DNA of 64,000 bases from Flagellimonas sp. S3867 (GCF_014698935.1 NZ_JACVMN010000003.1:366590-430589), one strand, 5' to 3'; shown: positions 34,926-43,816, counted from the stretch's first letter. Translations and numbers: made by a program. The notes: a model not told the origin generated them from the letters alone.

Positions 34926-35004
34926 AATGGGTGGTTTTTTTAAACCATTTGCAATCTTCTGTGAATTTTTCGCAAAAGATTAGGATATTAAAAGATTCTG
35001 CCTT

Positions 35005-35012
35005 TATATTTG
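35005..35012 (+). promoter_or_regulatory. -7 promoter element of the metY unit
   Basis: TATATTTG (TAnnTTTG consensus) about 30 bases before the SAM-I aptamer begins; no clear -33 TTG at the expected distance. Confidence 0.5.
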
Positions 35013-35041
35013 TCCTCACAAGTTCAAACACGTATTGAATA

Positions 35042-35145
35042 GTTATCAAGAAAGGTGGAGGGAATAGACCCTATGAAGCCTTAGCAACCCTTGACTTCCA
35101 ATGTCAAGAAGGTGCTAAATTCTATCCCATTTGGGAATAGATAAC
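35042..35145 (+). ncRNA. SAM-I riboswitch (S-box) upstream of metY
   Basis: Typical S-box core: ATCAAGA, GGTGGAGGGA, GACCCTATGAAGCC, TTAGCAACC and AAGGTGCTAAATTCT. P1 is closed by GTTATC (35042-35047) and GATAAC (35140-35145); P4 is the short CCCAT-tt-GGGA hairpin. A downstream segment CTTTCTTATAAC (35170-35181) can pair with the 5' P1 strand GTTATCAAGAAAG with one bulge, and a possible terminator follows. It controls metY and probably the fusion and metZ genes. Confidence 0.95.
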
Positions 35146-35193
35146 AACGACCAATTTATTTTGGTTTCACTTTCTTATAACTTTTTGATTTTT

Positions 35194-35230
35194 CCTATCG
35201 ACAGAATAGTCGAGTAGGGTTTGGCTTTTT
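35194..35230 (+). terminator. Possible terminator in the metY leader
   Basis: CCTA-t-CGAC, loop AGAATA, GTCG-ag-TAGG, then GTTTGGCTTTTTT. The stem is imperfect and the T-run is separated by seven bases, so it is a moderate candidate for the off-state of the riboswitch. Confidence 0.5.
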
Positions 35231-35256
35231 TATGCTTTTTAAATGAAATTGAAAAG

Positions 35257-35287
35257 CATTGTCATTCCCACGAAAGTGGGAATCTAA
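35257..35287. repeat. Dispersed palindromic repeat (GTCATTCCC...GGGAATC type)
   Basis: GTCATTCCCACGAAAGTGGGAATC forms a perfect hairpin (ATTCCCAC/GTGGGAAT). A related but degenerate copy occurs at 43817-43841 before cysN. It lies between the riboswitch platform and the metY start codon. Confidence 0.7.
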
Positions 35288-35320
35288 AAACAGAACAGGT
35301 TTAATTAAAAACAAAAAATC

Positions 35321-36613
35321 ATGAGTGATCAAAAATTTTCAACCAATGCTTTACATGCAGGCCACGATGTAACCCTTAATGGAGGAACAAGAGCGGTGCC
35401 CATTTACCAAAGTACGGCATACGTGTTCAATAATGCTGACCATGCTGCCAATCTTTTTTCATTGGCCGAATTTGGAAACATTTATTCCCGAATCAACAAT
35501 CCTACCAACGATATTCTGGAACAGCGTTTAGCAGCCTTGGAAGGTGGAATTGCTTCTGTGGTGACTTCATCCGGGACCGGTGCAATTAACACGGCATTGT
35601 TGGTATTGTTAAAGACTGGCGACCATATTGTTGCCTCCAATAGTCTTTACGGAGGAACATATAACCTTTTGAGCGTAACTCTACCACGTTTGGGAATTAC
35701 CACAACTTTTGTTGACCCTTCCGATCCATCCAATTTTGGAAAAGCCGTTCAAGAAAATACACAGGCATTTTTTGTGGAATCTTTGGGGAATCCCAAATTG
35801 GACGTTTTAGACCTCAAAGCAATTTCCAAAGAAGCGAAAGCGGCGAAGGTTCCTTTTATTGTGGACAATACGGTGGCCTCACCTGCCTTATTGAATCCTA
35901 TTGAGCACGGAGCCAACATTGTAATCCATTCTTTGACCAAATACATCAATGGAAACGGAACCGCTTTGGGTGGTGCGATTATTGATGCCGGCACATTTGA
36001 TTGGGCCAATGGAAAATTTCCTGAATTTACCGAGCCATCTGCAGGATATCACGGATTGGTTTATCATGAAGCGCTTGGTCCAGCTGCATTTATTGCTAAA
36101 GTTCGAATTGAAGGTCTAAGAGATCATGGAGCTTGTTTGAGTCCATTCAATGCATTTCAAATTATCCAAGGACTCGAAACTTTGGAAATTCGCATGAAAA
36201 AACACAGTGAGAATGCATTGGCATTGGCAAAATGGTTGGAAGATCGGGATGAAGTAATATGGGTTAACTATCCGGGACTGGAATCAAGCAAGTACAAATC
36301 ACTATCTAATGAGTATTTACCCGACGGACAGAGCAGCATTGTCACTTTTGGTGTAAAAGGTGGATTTGAATCAGCCAAGAAAATTGCGGATGAAACCAAT
36401 ATTTTCTCATTATTGGCCAATATAGGTGATACTAAATCTTTGATCATTCATCCTGCTAGCACTACGCACCAACAATTGGATGAGGCCCAGCAAGAATCTG
36501 CTGGTGTGACCAAAGATTTGATTCGATTGTCGGTGGGACTCGAAGATTTATCCGATTTAAAGAACGATTTGGAGCAAGCATTTGCAACCATTGATAAATC
36601 AGTTTTAGCCTAA
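35321..36613 (+). CDS. metY: O-acetylhomoserine sulfhydrylase
   Basis: A 430-residue PLP enzyme of the Cys/Met family, which forms homocysteine from O-acetylhomoserine and sulfide. Seen: FSTNALHAGHD at the start, STAYVFNNADHAANLF (MetY-type), FGNIYSRINNPTND, the PLP lysine in HSLTKYINGNGTALGG near residue 207 and GHGA-like C-terminal HPASTTHQQL. Length is that of MetY (~430) rather than of the shorter gamma-synthases. First gene after the SAM-I riboswitch. Sulfide would come from the cys/sir genes downstream. Confidence 0.95.
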   Translation: MSDQKFSTNALHAGHDVTLNGGTRAVPIYQSTAYVFNNADHAANLFSLAEFGNIYSRINNPTNDILEQRLAALEGGIASVVTSSGTGAINTALLVLLKTGDHIVASNSLYGGTYNLLSVTLPRLGITTTFVDPSDPSNFGKAVQENTQAFFVESLGNPKLDVLDLKAISKEAKAAKVPFIVDNTVASPALLNPIEHGANIVIHSLTKYINGNGTALGGAIIDAGTFDWANGKFPEFTEPSAGYHGLVYHEALGPAAFIAKVRIEGLRDHGACLSPFNAFQIIQGLETLEIRMKKHSENALALAKWLEDRDEVIWVNYPGLESSKYKSLSNEYLPDGQSSIVTFGVKGGFESAKKIADETNIFSLLANIGDTKSLIIHPASTTHQQLDEAQQESAGVTKDLIRLSVGLEDLSDLKNDLEQAFATIDKSVLA

Positions 36614-36615
36614 AA

Positions 36616-36665
36616 ATGTCATATTGAGCGCAGTCGAGATGATCTTGTTTTAAGTATCTCGACTG
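36616..36665. repeat. REP-like inverted repeat between metY and the fusion gene
   Basis: GCGCAGTCGAGATGATC and TATCTCGACTG form a hairpin. The sequence begins TGTCATATTGAGC, as in the repeats at 10.3 kb. It might attenuate readthrough from metY to the next gene. Confidence 0.65.
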
Positions 36666-36693
36666 TCCTTGAATCAGCATCAATTTTTAAGAA

Positions 36694-39600
36694 ATGCTCC
36701 ACAAAACAGAAATAAAGAATTTCACCACCATAAATGGGGTCTTGCAAGACTTCCAGCTCTCCTATCAGATTTTCGGAAAGGAATTGCATACAGCACCCAT
36801 TGTATTGGTCAATCATGCGTTGACAGGAAACTCCAACGTAACTGGAGATTCAGGTTGGTGGTCAGAAATAATTGGCAAAAACAAAAGCATTGATACCGAC
36901 AAGTACACGATTTTGGCCTTCAATATCCCTGGAAATGGATACGATGGTTTTGTCATTGATAATTATAAAGATTTTGTGGCCGGAGATATTGCAAGACTCT
37001 TTTTGCAAGGATTACAACGGTTAAAAGTTGACCGATTGTACGCCATTATTGGCGGTTCATTGGGAGGGGGCATTGCTTGGGAAATGACGGCGTTAAACCC
37101 TAAAATAACAGAACATTTAATTCCGGTAGCTTCGGATTGGAAGTCTACAGACTGGTTGATTGCAAATTGCCAGATTCAAGAGCAGTTTTTGATCAACTCA
37201 AAACAACCTGTGCATGATGCTCGGATGCATGCCATGCTTTGTTATCGCACGCCGGAATCGTTCAAAGAGCGATTCCAACGGAGTACCAATGAAGAACTTC
37301 AGGTTTTCAATGTGGAAAGTTGGTTGATGCACCACGGGAAAAAGTTGCAAGAAAGATTTCAGTTATCTGCGTATAAATTGATGAACCAATTGTTGAGAAC
37401 CATCGATATCACCAGAGAAGGAGATGAATCTTTCAAAGCGCTTCAAGAAAGTGATACCAAGATTCATATTATTGGGGTTAACTCAGATTTGTTTTTTACA
37501 GCTGAAGAAAACAAGGAGACTTTCAGGCGATTGGCATTGGTAAATACCAACGTCACCTATGGTGAAGTACAGTCACTTCATGGCCATGATGCTTTTTTGA
37601 TGGAGTTTGAACAGTTGGAAAAACTCTTGGAACCAGTGTTCCAAAAAAATGGAAAGCCGGAGCGTATCAAAATTCTAAAATTTGGCGGTAAATCCTTGGC
37701 CAATGGCGAGGGAATTGAACGAGTTCTCAAGATCATTTCAAATAAAGCCAATACAAAAGAACAATTTGCCGTAGTGGTTTCTGCACGTGGAAGAGCAACT
37801 GATCAGTTGGAATCCATGCTCAAAACGGCAGCAACCGGTGATGATTTTAATAACGAATTGAAACGTTTTTCTGATTATCAAAAAGAGGGCCTATCGGATA
37901 TTTCCGTAGTTGAAAATGAACTTCAGACTGTTGAAAAAATACTAAAAGGAGTTTCACTTACAGGTGACTACAGTTCAAAAACCAAAGATGAACTTATGTC
38001 ACATGGCGAGTTGATTTCTGGTAAATCGGTAACTACCCTATTACAACAATTGGGTGTCAATGCCCAATGGATAGATTCAAGAGCATTGATTAAAACTGAC
38101 GATACCTTCACAAATGCAGAAGTAGAAGAGGGAATCTCCAAAGAAAATGTAATCAGATGTTTTAAAAATTTGGATTCAGATGTAATTCCAATAGTTACAG
38201 GTTTCATTGCATCCAATAGTGAAGGAGAGACCACTACTTTGGGAAGAAATGGGACTAATTATTCCGCAGCACTTCTGGCAAATTTTTTAGATGCCAGTGA
38301 ATTGCTCAATTATACCCATGTAAATGGAATTTACACAGCAAATCCTGATTTGGTATCCGATGCCAAACTTATCGATGTCATTTCTTATGCCGAGGCTAAT
38401 GAGTTGGCCAATTTTGGGGCCACTATATTACATGCAAAGACCATTATTCCGCTTATTGAAAAAAATATTCCGTTGCGGATTCTCAATACGTTTAATGATG
38501 ACAACAATGGAACGCTGATTGGACCGAAAACCGATAACGGTAGAATTAAATCCTTGTCCGTTTTGGAAGATGTTGCCTTGATCAATCTTGAAGGAAGGGG
38601 ACTTTTGGGCAAAATTGGAATCGATGCCCGAATTTTTAAGACACTCGGACAGAATAACATTAATGTTGGAATCATTTCCCAAGGATCTTCAGAACGGGGC
38701 ATTGGTTTGGTGGTTGATGCAAAAGAAGCTCAGAAAGCCAAAAAAGTACTGGATTTAGAATTTGAAACAGACTATTCTTCCCATGATGTCAACCAAATTA
38801 CCGTGGTGACGGATGTTTCTGTTATTTCTATTGTGGGAATGGACCTGAGCACTTTTCACAAACCATATAACGCGCTGGTTAAAAATCAAGTGGTTCCATT
38901 ACTTTTTAATAACACGGTGACGGGTAAAAATGTGAGTTTGGTTTTAAAAAAATCCGATTTGCACAAAGCAATCAATGTGGTGCATGGGCAAATTTTTGGC
39001 ATTGCCAAGAAGGTGAACCTTGCGGTTTTTGGCCATGGTAATGTTGGCGGAACCTTGATTGACCAAATATTGGATTCCAAGCTGAGCATTGAAAGAAGAA
39101 AGGACATTGACCTCAGAGTTTTTGCTGTTTCCAATTCCAAAAAAGTAGTGTTGAATACCGAAGGTATATCCCAAAATTGGAAGAAAGATCTGGATAAAAA
39201 CGGGATTCCCTATCAAATCGAGGATATAATCGAATTTGCAAAGGCAAATCATTTAGAAAATTTGATTGCGGTGGACAATACAGCCAGCGAAGCATTTGTA
39301 TCAAACTATGAAAGCTTCATCGATAATGGATTTGATTTGGTTTCTTCAAACAAAATAGCGAACACTTTAGGTTTTGATTACTATAAATCCATAAGAAAGC
39401 ATCTTGAGAAAAATCAAAAGCAATACCTGTACGAGACGAATGTGGGTGCAGGACTACCGCTTATAGATACTATAAAGCTATTGCACCTTTCCGGTGAGAA
39501 TATTACCAGAATCAAAGGCGTGTTTTCTGGTTCGTTGAGTTATATTTTTAATACATTTTCAGAAAATGAAATCCCATTTTCCCATATTGTAAAAGAAGCC

Positions 39601-40083
39601 ATGGAAAAAGGGTTTACCGAACCAGACCCTAGGGAAGACCTTTCAGGAAATGATGTGGGTAGAAAATTGTTGATTTTGGCCCGTGAACTCGATTTGCAAA
39701 ATGAGTTTTCGGATATCAAGGTTGAAAACCTAATTCCGAAGGAATTGCAATCTTTGGATTTTGATGAATTTATGGAACATATTGCGGTTATGGATGAGGT
39801 ATATGGCAAAGTCAAGAAATCACAAAAAGAAGATCATGTTCTTCGATATATTGGAGATTTGCATGGCGATTTACAGCAAGACAAGGGTAATTTGGATGTT
39901 AAATTGGTGTCCGTGCCCAAAGAAAGTGCGTTGGGGCAGGTGAGTGGTTCAGATTCCATTATTGAGATTTATACAGAATCCTATGGAGAAAATCCATTGG
40001 TGATTCAAGGAGCAGGAGCTGGCGCAGCGGTTACCGCTAGAGGTGTTTTTGGAGATATTTTAAGAATAGCAGAAAAAATATAA
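36694..40083 (+). CDS. Triple fusion: homoserine O-acetyltransferase-like, aspartate kinase, homoserine dehydrogenase
   Basis: A 1129-residue protein. Residues ~1-320 are a MetX-type alpha/beta hydrolase with NHALTGNS (oxyanion region), nucleophile S122 in GGSLGGG, and later Asp (GVNSDLFF) and His (LHGHDAFL), so the triad looks intact. Residues ~325-770 are aspartate kinase (KFGGKS at 330, then ACT-like regulatory repeats with GMDLSTFHKP). Residues ~775-1129 are homoserine dehydrogenase (GHGNVGG at 780, SNKIAN, ETNVGAGLPLI, GVFSGSLSYI). It would take aspartate to O-acetylhomoserine apart from the semialdehyde dehydrogenase step. 38 bases before metZ. Confidence 0.93.
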   Translation: MLHKTEIKNFTTINGVLQDFQLSYQIFGKELHTAPIVLVNHALTGNSNVTGDSGWWSEIIGKNKSIDTDKYTILAFNIPGNGYDGFVIDNYKDFVAGDIARLFLQGLQRLKVDRLYAIIGGSLGGGIAWEMTALNPKITEHLIPVASDWKSTDWLIANCQIQEQFLINSKQPVHDARMHAMLCYRTPESFKERFQRSTNEELQVFNVESWLMHHGKKLQERFQLSAYKLMNQLLRTIDITREGDESFKALQESDTKIHIIGVNSDLFFTAEENKETFRRLALVNTNVTYGEVQSLHGHDAFLMEFEQLEKLLEPVFQKNGKPERIKILKFGGKSLANGEGIERVLKIISNKANTKEQFAVVVSARGRATDQLESMLKTAATGDDFNNELKRFSDYQKEGLSDISVVENELQTVEKILKGVSLTGDYSSKTKDELMSHGELISGKSVTTLLQQLGVNAQWIDSRALIKTDDTFTNAEVEEGISKENVIRCFKNLDSDVIPIVTGFIASNSEGETTTLGRNGTNYSAALLANFLDASELLNYTHVNGIYTANPDLVSDAKLIDVISYAEANELANFGATILHAKTIIPLIEKNIPLRILNTFNDDNNGTLIGPKTDNGRIKSLSVLEDVALINLEGRGLLGKIGIDARIFKTLGQNNINVGIISQGSSERGIGLVVDAKEAQKAKKVLDLEFETDYSSHDVNQITVVTDVSVISIVGMDLSTFHKPYNALVKNQVVPLLFNNTVTGKNVSLVLKKSDLHKAINVVHGQIFGIAKKVNLAVFGHGNVGGTLIDQILDSKLSIERRKDIDLRVFAVSNSKKVVLNTEGISQNWKKDLDKNGIPYQIEDIIEFAKANHLENLIAVDNTASEAFVSNYESFIDNGFDLVSSNKIANTLGFDYYKSIRKHLEKNQKQYLYETNVGAGLPLIDTIKLLHLSGENITRIKGVFSGSLSYIFNTFSENEIPFSHIVKEAMEKGFTEPDPREDLSGNDVGRKLLILARELDLQNEFSDIKVENLIPKELQSLDFDEFMEHIAVMDEVYGKVKKSQKEDHVLRYIGDLHGDLQQDKGNLDVKLVSVPKESALGQVSGSDSIIEIYTESYGENPLVIQGAGAGAAVTARGVFGDILRIAEKI

Positions 40084-40121
40084 TAGTATTAGTCCCTTAA
40101 GGGGATTTTAGGGGTGTTTTT

Positions 40122-41297
40122 ATGAAAAATAATAAGCAACGAAATTTTGAAACTGAAGCGATTCGAACGCAAATAGAGCGAACACAATTCTTGGAACATT
40201 CCAGTCCAATGTATCTGACCTCTAGCTTTGTTTTTGAAGATGCCGAAGATATGAGAGCTTCCTTTGCTGAAGAAAAAGACCGAAATATCTATTCAAGATA
40301 TTCCAATCCAAATTCTTCGGAATTTATCGATAAGGTATGCAAAATGGAAGGAGCTGAGAGCGGCTTCGCATTTGCATCAGGTATGGCCGCGGTATACGGT
40401 ACTTTTGCTGCTTTACTGGAAAGTGGAGACCATATAGTTTCGTGTAAGAGCATTTTTGGCTCTACCCATACGCTTTTTACTCAGTTTTTTCCAAAATGGA
40501 ACATTTCAACGAGCTATTTTAATGTAAATAATTTAGATGCGGTTGAAGGTTTGATTACGAATAAAACCAAGATTATTTATGCCGAATCCCCTACCAACCC
40601 AGGAGTGGATGTTTTGGACCTGGAAGTTTTGGGCAACATTGCCAAAAAACATAATTTGATTTTTATTATCGACAACTGTTTTGCATCGCCTTATTTGCAG
40701 CAACCCATTAAGTTTGGTGCCCATTTGATTATTCATTCAGGAACAAAATTGATGGATGGCCAGGGCCGGGTTTTGGCCGGAATCACTGTTGGTAATAGCG
40801 ACCTTATTGATAAGGTCTACCGTTTTTCAAGGATAACAGGACCTGCACTTTCTCCGTTTAACGCTTGGGTTTTATCCAAAAGCTTAGAAACTCTGGCACT
40901 TAGAGTAGATAGGCATTGTGCTAATGCATTGCAATTGGCAACATACTTGGAAAACCATCCGAAGATAGCGTGGGTTAAATACCCTTTTTTAAAATCGCAC
41001 CCCAAATATGAGGTTGCAAAAAAGCAGATGAAAGCAGGAGGTTGCGTTGTGGCATTTGAAGTAAAGGGAGGTCTTGATGCGGGAAGAAAATTCTTCGATT
41101 CCGTTAAAATGCTGTCTCTTTCCGCCAATTTGGGAGACTCAAGAAGTATTGTTACCCATCCAGCGTCAACAACACATAGCAAATTGAGCGTTGAAGAACG
41201 AAAATCGGTGGGAATTTCAGATGGAACAGTGCGCATTTCCGTTGGCTTGGAACATATTGACGATATCATCGCTGATATTGAACAGGCGTTGGACTAA
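40122..41297 (+). CDS. metZ: O-succinyl/acetylhomoserine sulfhydrylase or cystathionine gamma-synthase
   Basis: A 391-residue Cys/Met PLP enzyme. Start RNFETEAIRTQIERTQF, substrate loop YLTSSFVFEDAEDMRA, GAESGFAFASGMAAV and the PLP lysine in HSGTKLMDGQGRVLAG, a context (T-K-x-x-D-G-Q-G-R) typical of MetZ-type sulfhydrylases. C-terminal HPASTTHSKL is conserved. It follows the fusion gene by 38 bases in what looks like the metY operon. Having this and MetY together suggests overlapping routes to homocysteine or one acting in reverse transsulfuration; the exact acyl donor cannot be read. Confidence 0.9.
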   Translation: MKNNKQRNFETEAIRTQIERTQFLEHSSPMYLTSSFVFEDAEDMRASFAEEKDRNIYSRYSNPNSSEFIDKVCKMEGAESGFAFASGMAAVYGTFAALLESGDHIVSCKSIFGSTHTLFTQFFPKWNISTSYFNVNNLDAVEGLITNKTKIIYAESPTNPGVDVLDLEVLGNIAKKHNLIFIIDNCFASPYLQQPIKFGAHLIIHSGTKLMDGQGRVLAGITVGNSDLIDKVYRFSRITGPALSPFNAWVLSKSLETLALRVDRHCANALQLATYLENHPKIAWVKYPFLKSHPKYEVAKKQMKAGGCVVAFEVKGGLDAGRKFFDSVKMLSLSANLGDSRSIVTHPASTTHSKLSVEERKSVGISDGTVRISVGLEHIDDIIADIEQALD

Positions 41298-41358
41298 CTA
41301 ATCTTGACTTTCAACCAAATTAGAACAGTCGATTGTTAATTTTCGCTATCTTCGTTAG

Positions 41359-41772
41359 ATGCTCTCCAAGAAGACAAAATACGGTTTAAAAGCACTTACT
41401 TACCTAGCTTCTTTAGAAACTAGGGAACCCGTTCAAATTGCTGAAATAGCCAAGCACGAGAACATTTCACAAAAGTTTTTGGAAAGCATTTTGCTCACCC
41501 TTCGAAGAAATGGATTTTTAGGATCCAAAAAAGGAAAAGGAGGGGGGTACTATCTAATCAAAGAACCAGAAGACATTTTAATGACCGCGGTAATGCGGGT
41601 TTTGGAAGGCCCTATTGCAATGGTGCCCTGTGTTAGCCTAAACTTCTACGAAAAATGTGCTGACTGCCCCGATGAAAACAAATGTTCAGTAAACAAATTG
41701 ATGCTTCAAGTGCGAGATAGTGCGTTGGAAGTCTATCGAAGCAATACTTTAGCCGATTTGATAGCTTCTTAG
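41359..41772 (+). CDS. Rrf2 family transcriptional regulator
   Basis: A 137-residue winged-helix regulator: MLSKKTKYGLKALTYLA, then the helix-turn-helix segment PVQIAEIAKHENISQKFLESIL and the wing GSKKGKGGGYYL. The C-terminal half has four cysteines (C91, C100, C103, C109), so it may bind an Fe-S cluster as IscR/NsrR relatives do, or sense sulfur status as CymR does. Its position at the head of the sulfate-assimilation genes supports a sulfur role. It has a spacer of 175 bases before DUF2061 with repeated ATAGGGTAATA. Confidence 0.93.
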   Translation: MLSKKTKYGLKALTYLASLETREPVQIAEIAKHENISQKFLESILLTLRRNGFLGSKKGKGGGYYLIKEPEDILMTAVMRVLEGPIAMVPCVSLNFYEKCADCPDENKCSVNKLMLQVRDSALEVYRSNTLADLIAS

Positions 41773-41852
41773 GTCTATATTCTGCAGTATTTGGCATTTA
41801 AGATCAATAAATCCATAAAATTTGTGCGTTCATCCATTAAAATCTATAAAAA

Positions 41853-41945
41853 CTATAGGGTAATAGTAATTTTATGCAGCTTTTAACGATTCCATTGAAA
41901 TAAAACATTTATGTTTGTATTTCCTAGTAAATCGATAGGGTAATA
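41853..41945 (+). promoter_or_regulatory. Promoter and 11-bp direct repeats ahead of the cys operon
   Basis: ATAGGGTAATA occurs at 41855-41865 and again exactly 80 bases later at 41935-41945. Between them is TATGTTTG (41910-41917), a TAnnTTTG -7 element. The first copy is within CTAT-AGGGTA-ATAG, a small inverted repeat. The copies thus flank the promoter and are good candidates for binding by the Rrf2 regulator encoded just upstream. Confidence 0.55.
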
Positions 41946-41947
41946 TT

Positions 41948-42211
41948 ATGATAGCAGACCAATTAATATTGAATTCGAAAGAAACCAAGACATCCTTTGA
42001 AAAGGATAAGAATTCCGAGAGACCAATTAGAAGTATTGCCAAAGCGGTTAGCTGGAGGGTTATTGGAACCTTGGACACGTTGATTATCTCCTATTTTTTT
42101 GTTGAAGAAGTGATATTGGCAGCATCTATAGCCTCTATAGATTTTGTTACCAAGATGATTCTGTACTTCTTCCATGAAAGATTTTGGAACAAGATAGGTT
42201 GGGGTAAATAA
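41948..42211 (+). CDS. DUF2061 membrane protein
   Basis: An 87-residue protein with the DUF2061 signature: RSIAKAVSWRVIGTLDTLIISYFF, a second helix, and KMILYFFHERFWNKI. Two membrane helices are likely. It stands eleven bases ahead of cysH, a placement that suggests a function in sulfate uptake or assimilation, though no biochemical role is known. About half of the N-terminal 20 residues are polar and variable. Confidence 0.88.
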   Translation: MIADQLILNSKETKTSFEKDKNSERPIRSIAKAVSWRVIGTLDTLIISYFFVEEVILAASIASIDFVTKMILYFFHERFWNKIGWGK

Positions 42212-42222
42212 ATTATTATGTC

Positions 42223-42846
42223 ATGGCATTTTCACAAGAAAGCATAGCGAAATTAAATAAGCATTTTAAGGGCATTGATCCCCAAGAAATAATTTCTTGG
42301 GCGATTGCGAACGGAAAGTCTCCAGTGGTGACCACAAATTTTCGTCCTTACGAAGTGGCCATACTTCATGCAGTAACGGATATTGATAACAGCATTCCTG
42401 TGATTTGGTGTGATACCGGATATAATACACCAAATACCTATAAGCATGCTGATGAGTTGACCTCTCGATTGGACCTGAACATCAAATTATATGTGCCAAG
42501 GCAAACAGCTGCACATCGTGATGCAGTTATGGGAATTCCACAAATAGATGATCCAAGACATGCCATTTTTACCGAACAAGTAAAGCTTGAACCTTTTAAA
42601 AGAGCAATGGAAGAGCACAAGCCCGATGTTTGGTTTACCAACTTGCGAAAAGGGCAAACCACCCATAGAGATTCATTGGATGTGTTGAGCTTGAGCAAAG
42701 ATGGCGTACTTAAAGTAAGCCCATTTTATTACTGGAGCGACACCCAATTGGATGCATATTTGAACCAGCGTAATTTACCTAACGAGCATAAATATTTTGA
42801 TCCCACAAAGGTTTTAGAAAACCGGGAGTGTGGATTACATACATAA
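42223..42846 (+). CDS. cysH: Phosphoadenylyl-sulfate (or adenylyl-sulfate) reductase
   Basis: A 207-residue CysH that reduces activated sulfate to sulfite with thioredoxin or glutaredoxin. Seen: VVTTNFRPYEVAILHAVTDI (PP-loop-like region), VIWCDTGYNTPNTY and the catalytic C-terminal ECGLHT. The CC pairs that bind a 4Fe-4S cluster in APS reductases are not visible, so by that rule it is of the PAPS type, although no APS kinase gene is in the window. It is shorter than many CysH proteins. cysD follows closely. Confidence 0.9.
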   Translation: MAFSQESIAKLNKHFKGIDPQEIISWAIANGKSPVVTTNFRPYEVAILHAVTDIDNSIPVIWCDTGYNTPNTYKHADELTSRLDLNIKLYVPRQTAAHRDAVMGIPQIDDPRHAIFTEQVKLEPFKRAMEEHKPDVWFTNLRKGQTTHRDSLDVLSLSKDGVLKVSPFYYWSDTQLDAYLNQRNLPNEHKYFDPTKVLENRECGLHT

Positions 42847-42859
42847 AAGAAATCGGACA

Positions 42860-43807
42860 TTGAGTACACTTTTAGAAGAAATACAAAAACCAGAACTATT
42901 GGATTTGGAAAAAAGACCAAAAGCCAATGCATTGGAGCATGAGGCTATTTATATCATGCGTGAGGTTGCGGCACAGTTTGAAAAACCGGTATTGTTGTTT
43001 TCAGGCGGAAAGGATTCCATAACATTGGTAAGATTGGCACAAAAAGCCTTTTGGCCTGCAAAAATTCCTTTTCCGTTAATGCATATCGATACCGGCCATA
43101 ATTTCCCCGAAACCATTGAGTTTCGAGATAAATTGGTGGAGGAACTTGGGGTTGAACTTATTGTAAGAAACGTTCAAGATTCCATAGATCAAGGAAAAGT
43201 GGTTGAGGAAACCGGAAAATATTCCAGTAGAAACATGCTGCAGACTACAACATTGTTAGATGCGATTGAAGAATTCAAATTCGATGCATGTATTGGTGGA
43301 GCGCGTAGAGATGAAGAAAAAGCTCGTGCCAAAGAACGCATATTTTCTGTTCGTGATGATTTTGGTCAGTGGGATGAAAAAAATCAGCGCCCAGAATTGT
43401 TCGATATGCTGAACGGTGAAATTGAAATGGGACAAAATGTGCGAGTTTTTCCAATCAGTAACTGGACGGAGCTCGATGTTTGGAGCTATATCGAAAAAGA
43501 AAATATTGAGATTCCTTCCATCTATTTTGCGCATAAAAGAAATATCTTTTTAAGAGATGGATTGATTTGGTCGGCGGAAGATGGTGTGGTATTTAGGGCA
43601 GATGATGAGGTTGTTGAAGAGCGAATGGTCCGTTTTAGAACTGTGGGTGATATGTCGTGTACTGCGGCAGTTGCATCCCATGCCGATACCATAGAAAAAG
43701 TTGTGGCTGAAATCAGAGAATCAAAAATTTCAGAACGCGGAGCCAGAATTGATGACAAACGTTCCGAAGCAGCAATGGAAAAACGTAAACAACAAGGATA
43801 TTTCTAA
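42860..43807 (+). CDS. cysD: Sulfate adenylyltransferase subunit 2
   Basis: About 315 residues from a TTG at 42860 (LSTLLEEIQKPEL). The frame is open from a GTG at 42830 inside cysH, but the TTG gives a normal 13-base gap and a better N-terminus. It is the PP-loop ATP-pyrophosphatase subunit of ATP sulfurylase: FSGGKDSITLVRLA, HIDTGHNFPETIEFRD, GGARRDEEKARAKERIFS and C-terminal RGARIDDKRSEAAMEKRK with KQQGYF. Together with CysN it makes adenylyl sulfate. Confidence 0.95.
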   Translation: MSTLLEEIQKPELLDLEKRPKANALEHEAIYIMREVAAQFEKPVLLFSGGKDSITLVRLAQKAFWPAKIPFPLMHIDTGHNFPETIEFRDKLVEELGVELIVRNVQDSIDQGKVVEETGKYSSRNMLQTTTLLDAIEEFKFDACIGGARRDEEKARAKERIFSVRDDFGQWDEKNQRPELFDMLNGEIEMGQNVRVFPISNWTELDVWSYIEKENIEIPSIYFAHKRNIFLRDGLIWSAEDGVVFRADDEVVEERMVRFRTVGDMSCTAAVASHADTIEKVVAEIRESKISERGARIDDKRSEAAMEKRKQQGYF

Positions 43808-43816
43808 ATCAATTTG

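Noticed and set aside
34926..34975. Weak hairpin with T-run after the CocE gene
   Set aside because: GGTTT/AAACC stem with only T in the loop is too short to call a terminator.
40817..41269. 150-residue open frame antisense to metZ
   Set aside because: Complementary to a clear PLP enzyme and without motifs.
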